28,718 bases of DNA from assembly GCA_016287555.1 (NCBI GenBank), contig JAEFAK010000001.1:1-28718 (forward strand). Reading direction: 5' to 3'. Numbering within the stretch: the first letter of the stretch is position 1; each line of letters starts with the position of its first letter. Of this stretch, positions 28,566 through 28,718 are shown one piece after another. Both the position numbers and the translations under genes were made by a program. Under the pieces are notes generated by a model. The model saw nothing but the letters and a program-made list of their open reading frames with translations. It made no database searches and was not told the origin of the DNA. Origin of the DNA: Oscillospiraceae bacterium (lineage in GTDB: Bacteria > Bacillota > Clostridia > Oscillospirales > Oscillospiraceae).

Positions 28566-28718
28566 ATGATAATGGACCGCATCTCGCTGGCTCTGATCGT
28601 CATCGGCGCGCTCAACTGGGGCAGCATCGGTATTTTCAAGTTTGACATCGTCGCAGCGATCTTCGGAGGGCAGACGGCCACCGTCAGCCGCATCATCTTC
28701 ACGCTGGTGGGGCTTGCC
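28566..28718 (+). CDS. DUF378-family small membrane protein, C-terminus cut by window edge
   Basis: Fifty-one codons are visible. MDRISLALIVIGALNWGSIGIF, with the DI(V)AAIFGG stretch and a following hydrophobic segment (SRIIFTLVGLA), matches the DUF378 pattern of two transmembrane helices in a protein of about 70 residues. Two in-frame ATGs (28566 and 28572) are possible; the first has better spacing (seven bases) from GGAGG. Function is unknown. It is divergent from the Lrp-type operon. Confidence 0.8.
   Translation, partial: MIMDRISLALIVIGALNWGSIGIFKFDIVAAIFGGQTATVSRIIFTLVGLA

Overview
The window looks like a chromosomal segment of a GC-rich, spore-forming Firmicute, most likely a gut-type member of the Clostridia. 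The evidence is a spoIIR gene, an addB-addA pair of the Firmicutes type, an S-layer-homology surface protein, an IS30-type insertion sequence and strong Shine-Dalgarno sites throughout. I saw no rRNA, tRNA, CRISPR array, prophage or plasmid function. Most of the window is ordinary core metabolism on the minus strand. The only accessory-looking stretch is about 7.67-10.27 kb.

Layout from left to right. (1) 1-2039, minus: a secreted SLH-domain surface protein cut by the window edge, with its own promoter. (2) 2200-4136, minus: a three-gene unit of two unrecognised membrane proteins and a protein tyrosine phosphatase of the Y_phosphatase3 type, closed by a strong terminator. (3) 4210-4560: a gene-free mosaic of dispersed intergenic repeats. 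(4) 4565-7624: a short-chain dehydrogenase (minus) divergent from an operon of a metallo-beta-lactamase-fold protein and an iron-type alcohol dehydrogenase (plus), ended by a terminator. (5) 7667-10274: repeats, a duplicated promoter-bearing element, a small lipoprotein gene, and a complete IS30-family element with inverted repeats and a possible 3-bp target duplication.

(6) 10275-22561, minus: nine closely spaced or overlapping genes read in the order addB, addA, purine nucleoside phosphorylase, homocysteine S-methyltransferase domain protein, PMT-type glycosyltransferase, PHP-domain phosphatase, rpiB, a 62-residue membrane protein and a TetR regulator. A consensus promoter lies just before addB. 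The run joins recombinational DNA repair to nucleoside, ribose and methyl-group metabolism and to surface glycosylation. (7) 22662-23261, minus: spoIIR, separated from the next unit by a terminator. (8) 23334-28383, minus: a five-gene overlapping operon of an Lrp/AsnC regulator, a class I aminotransferase, an ApgM-type phosphoglycerate mutase-like enzyme, a DUF1015 protein and ispE, behind a TTGCAG-17-TATAAT promoter. (9) 28566 to the edge, plus: the start of a DUF378 membrane protein.

The best lead for undescribed biology is the aminotransferase / ApgM-like / DUF1015 core of the last operon. It suggests an amino-acid phosphate pathway, with serine or homoserine the obvious candidates, under Lrp-type control. 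Next are a metallo-beta-lactamase-fold protein that lacks an expected metal-binding histidine, and a duplicated intergenic element carrying an extended -10 promoter upstream of the lipoprotein gene. I found no clear novel defence system or mobile cargo. All functions were assigned by reading translations and motifs by eye, without database searches.
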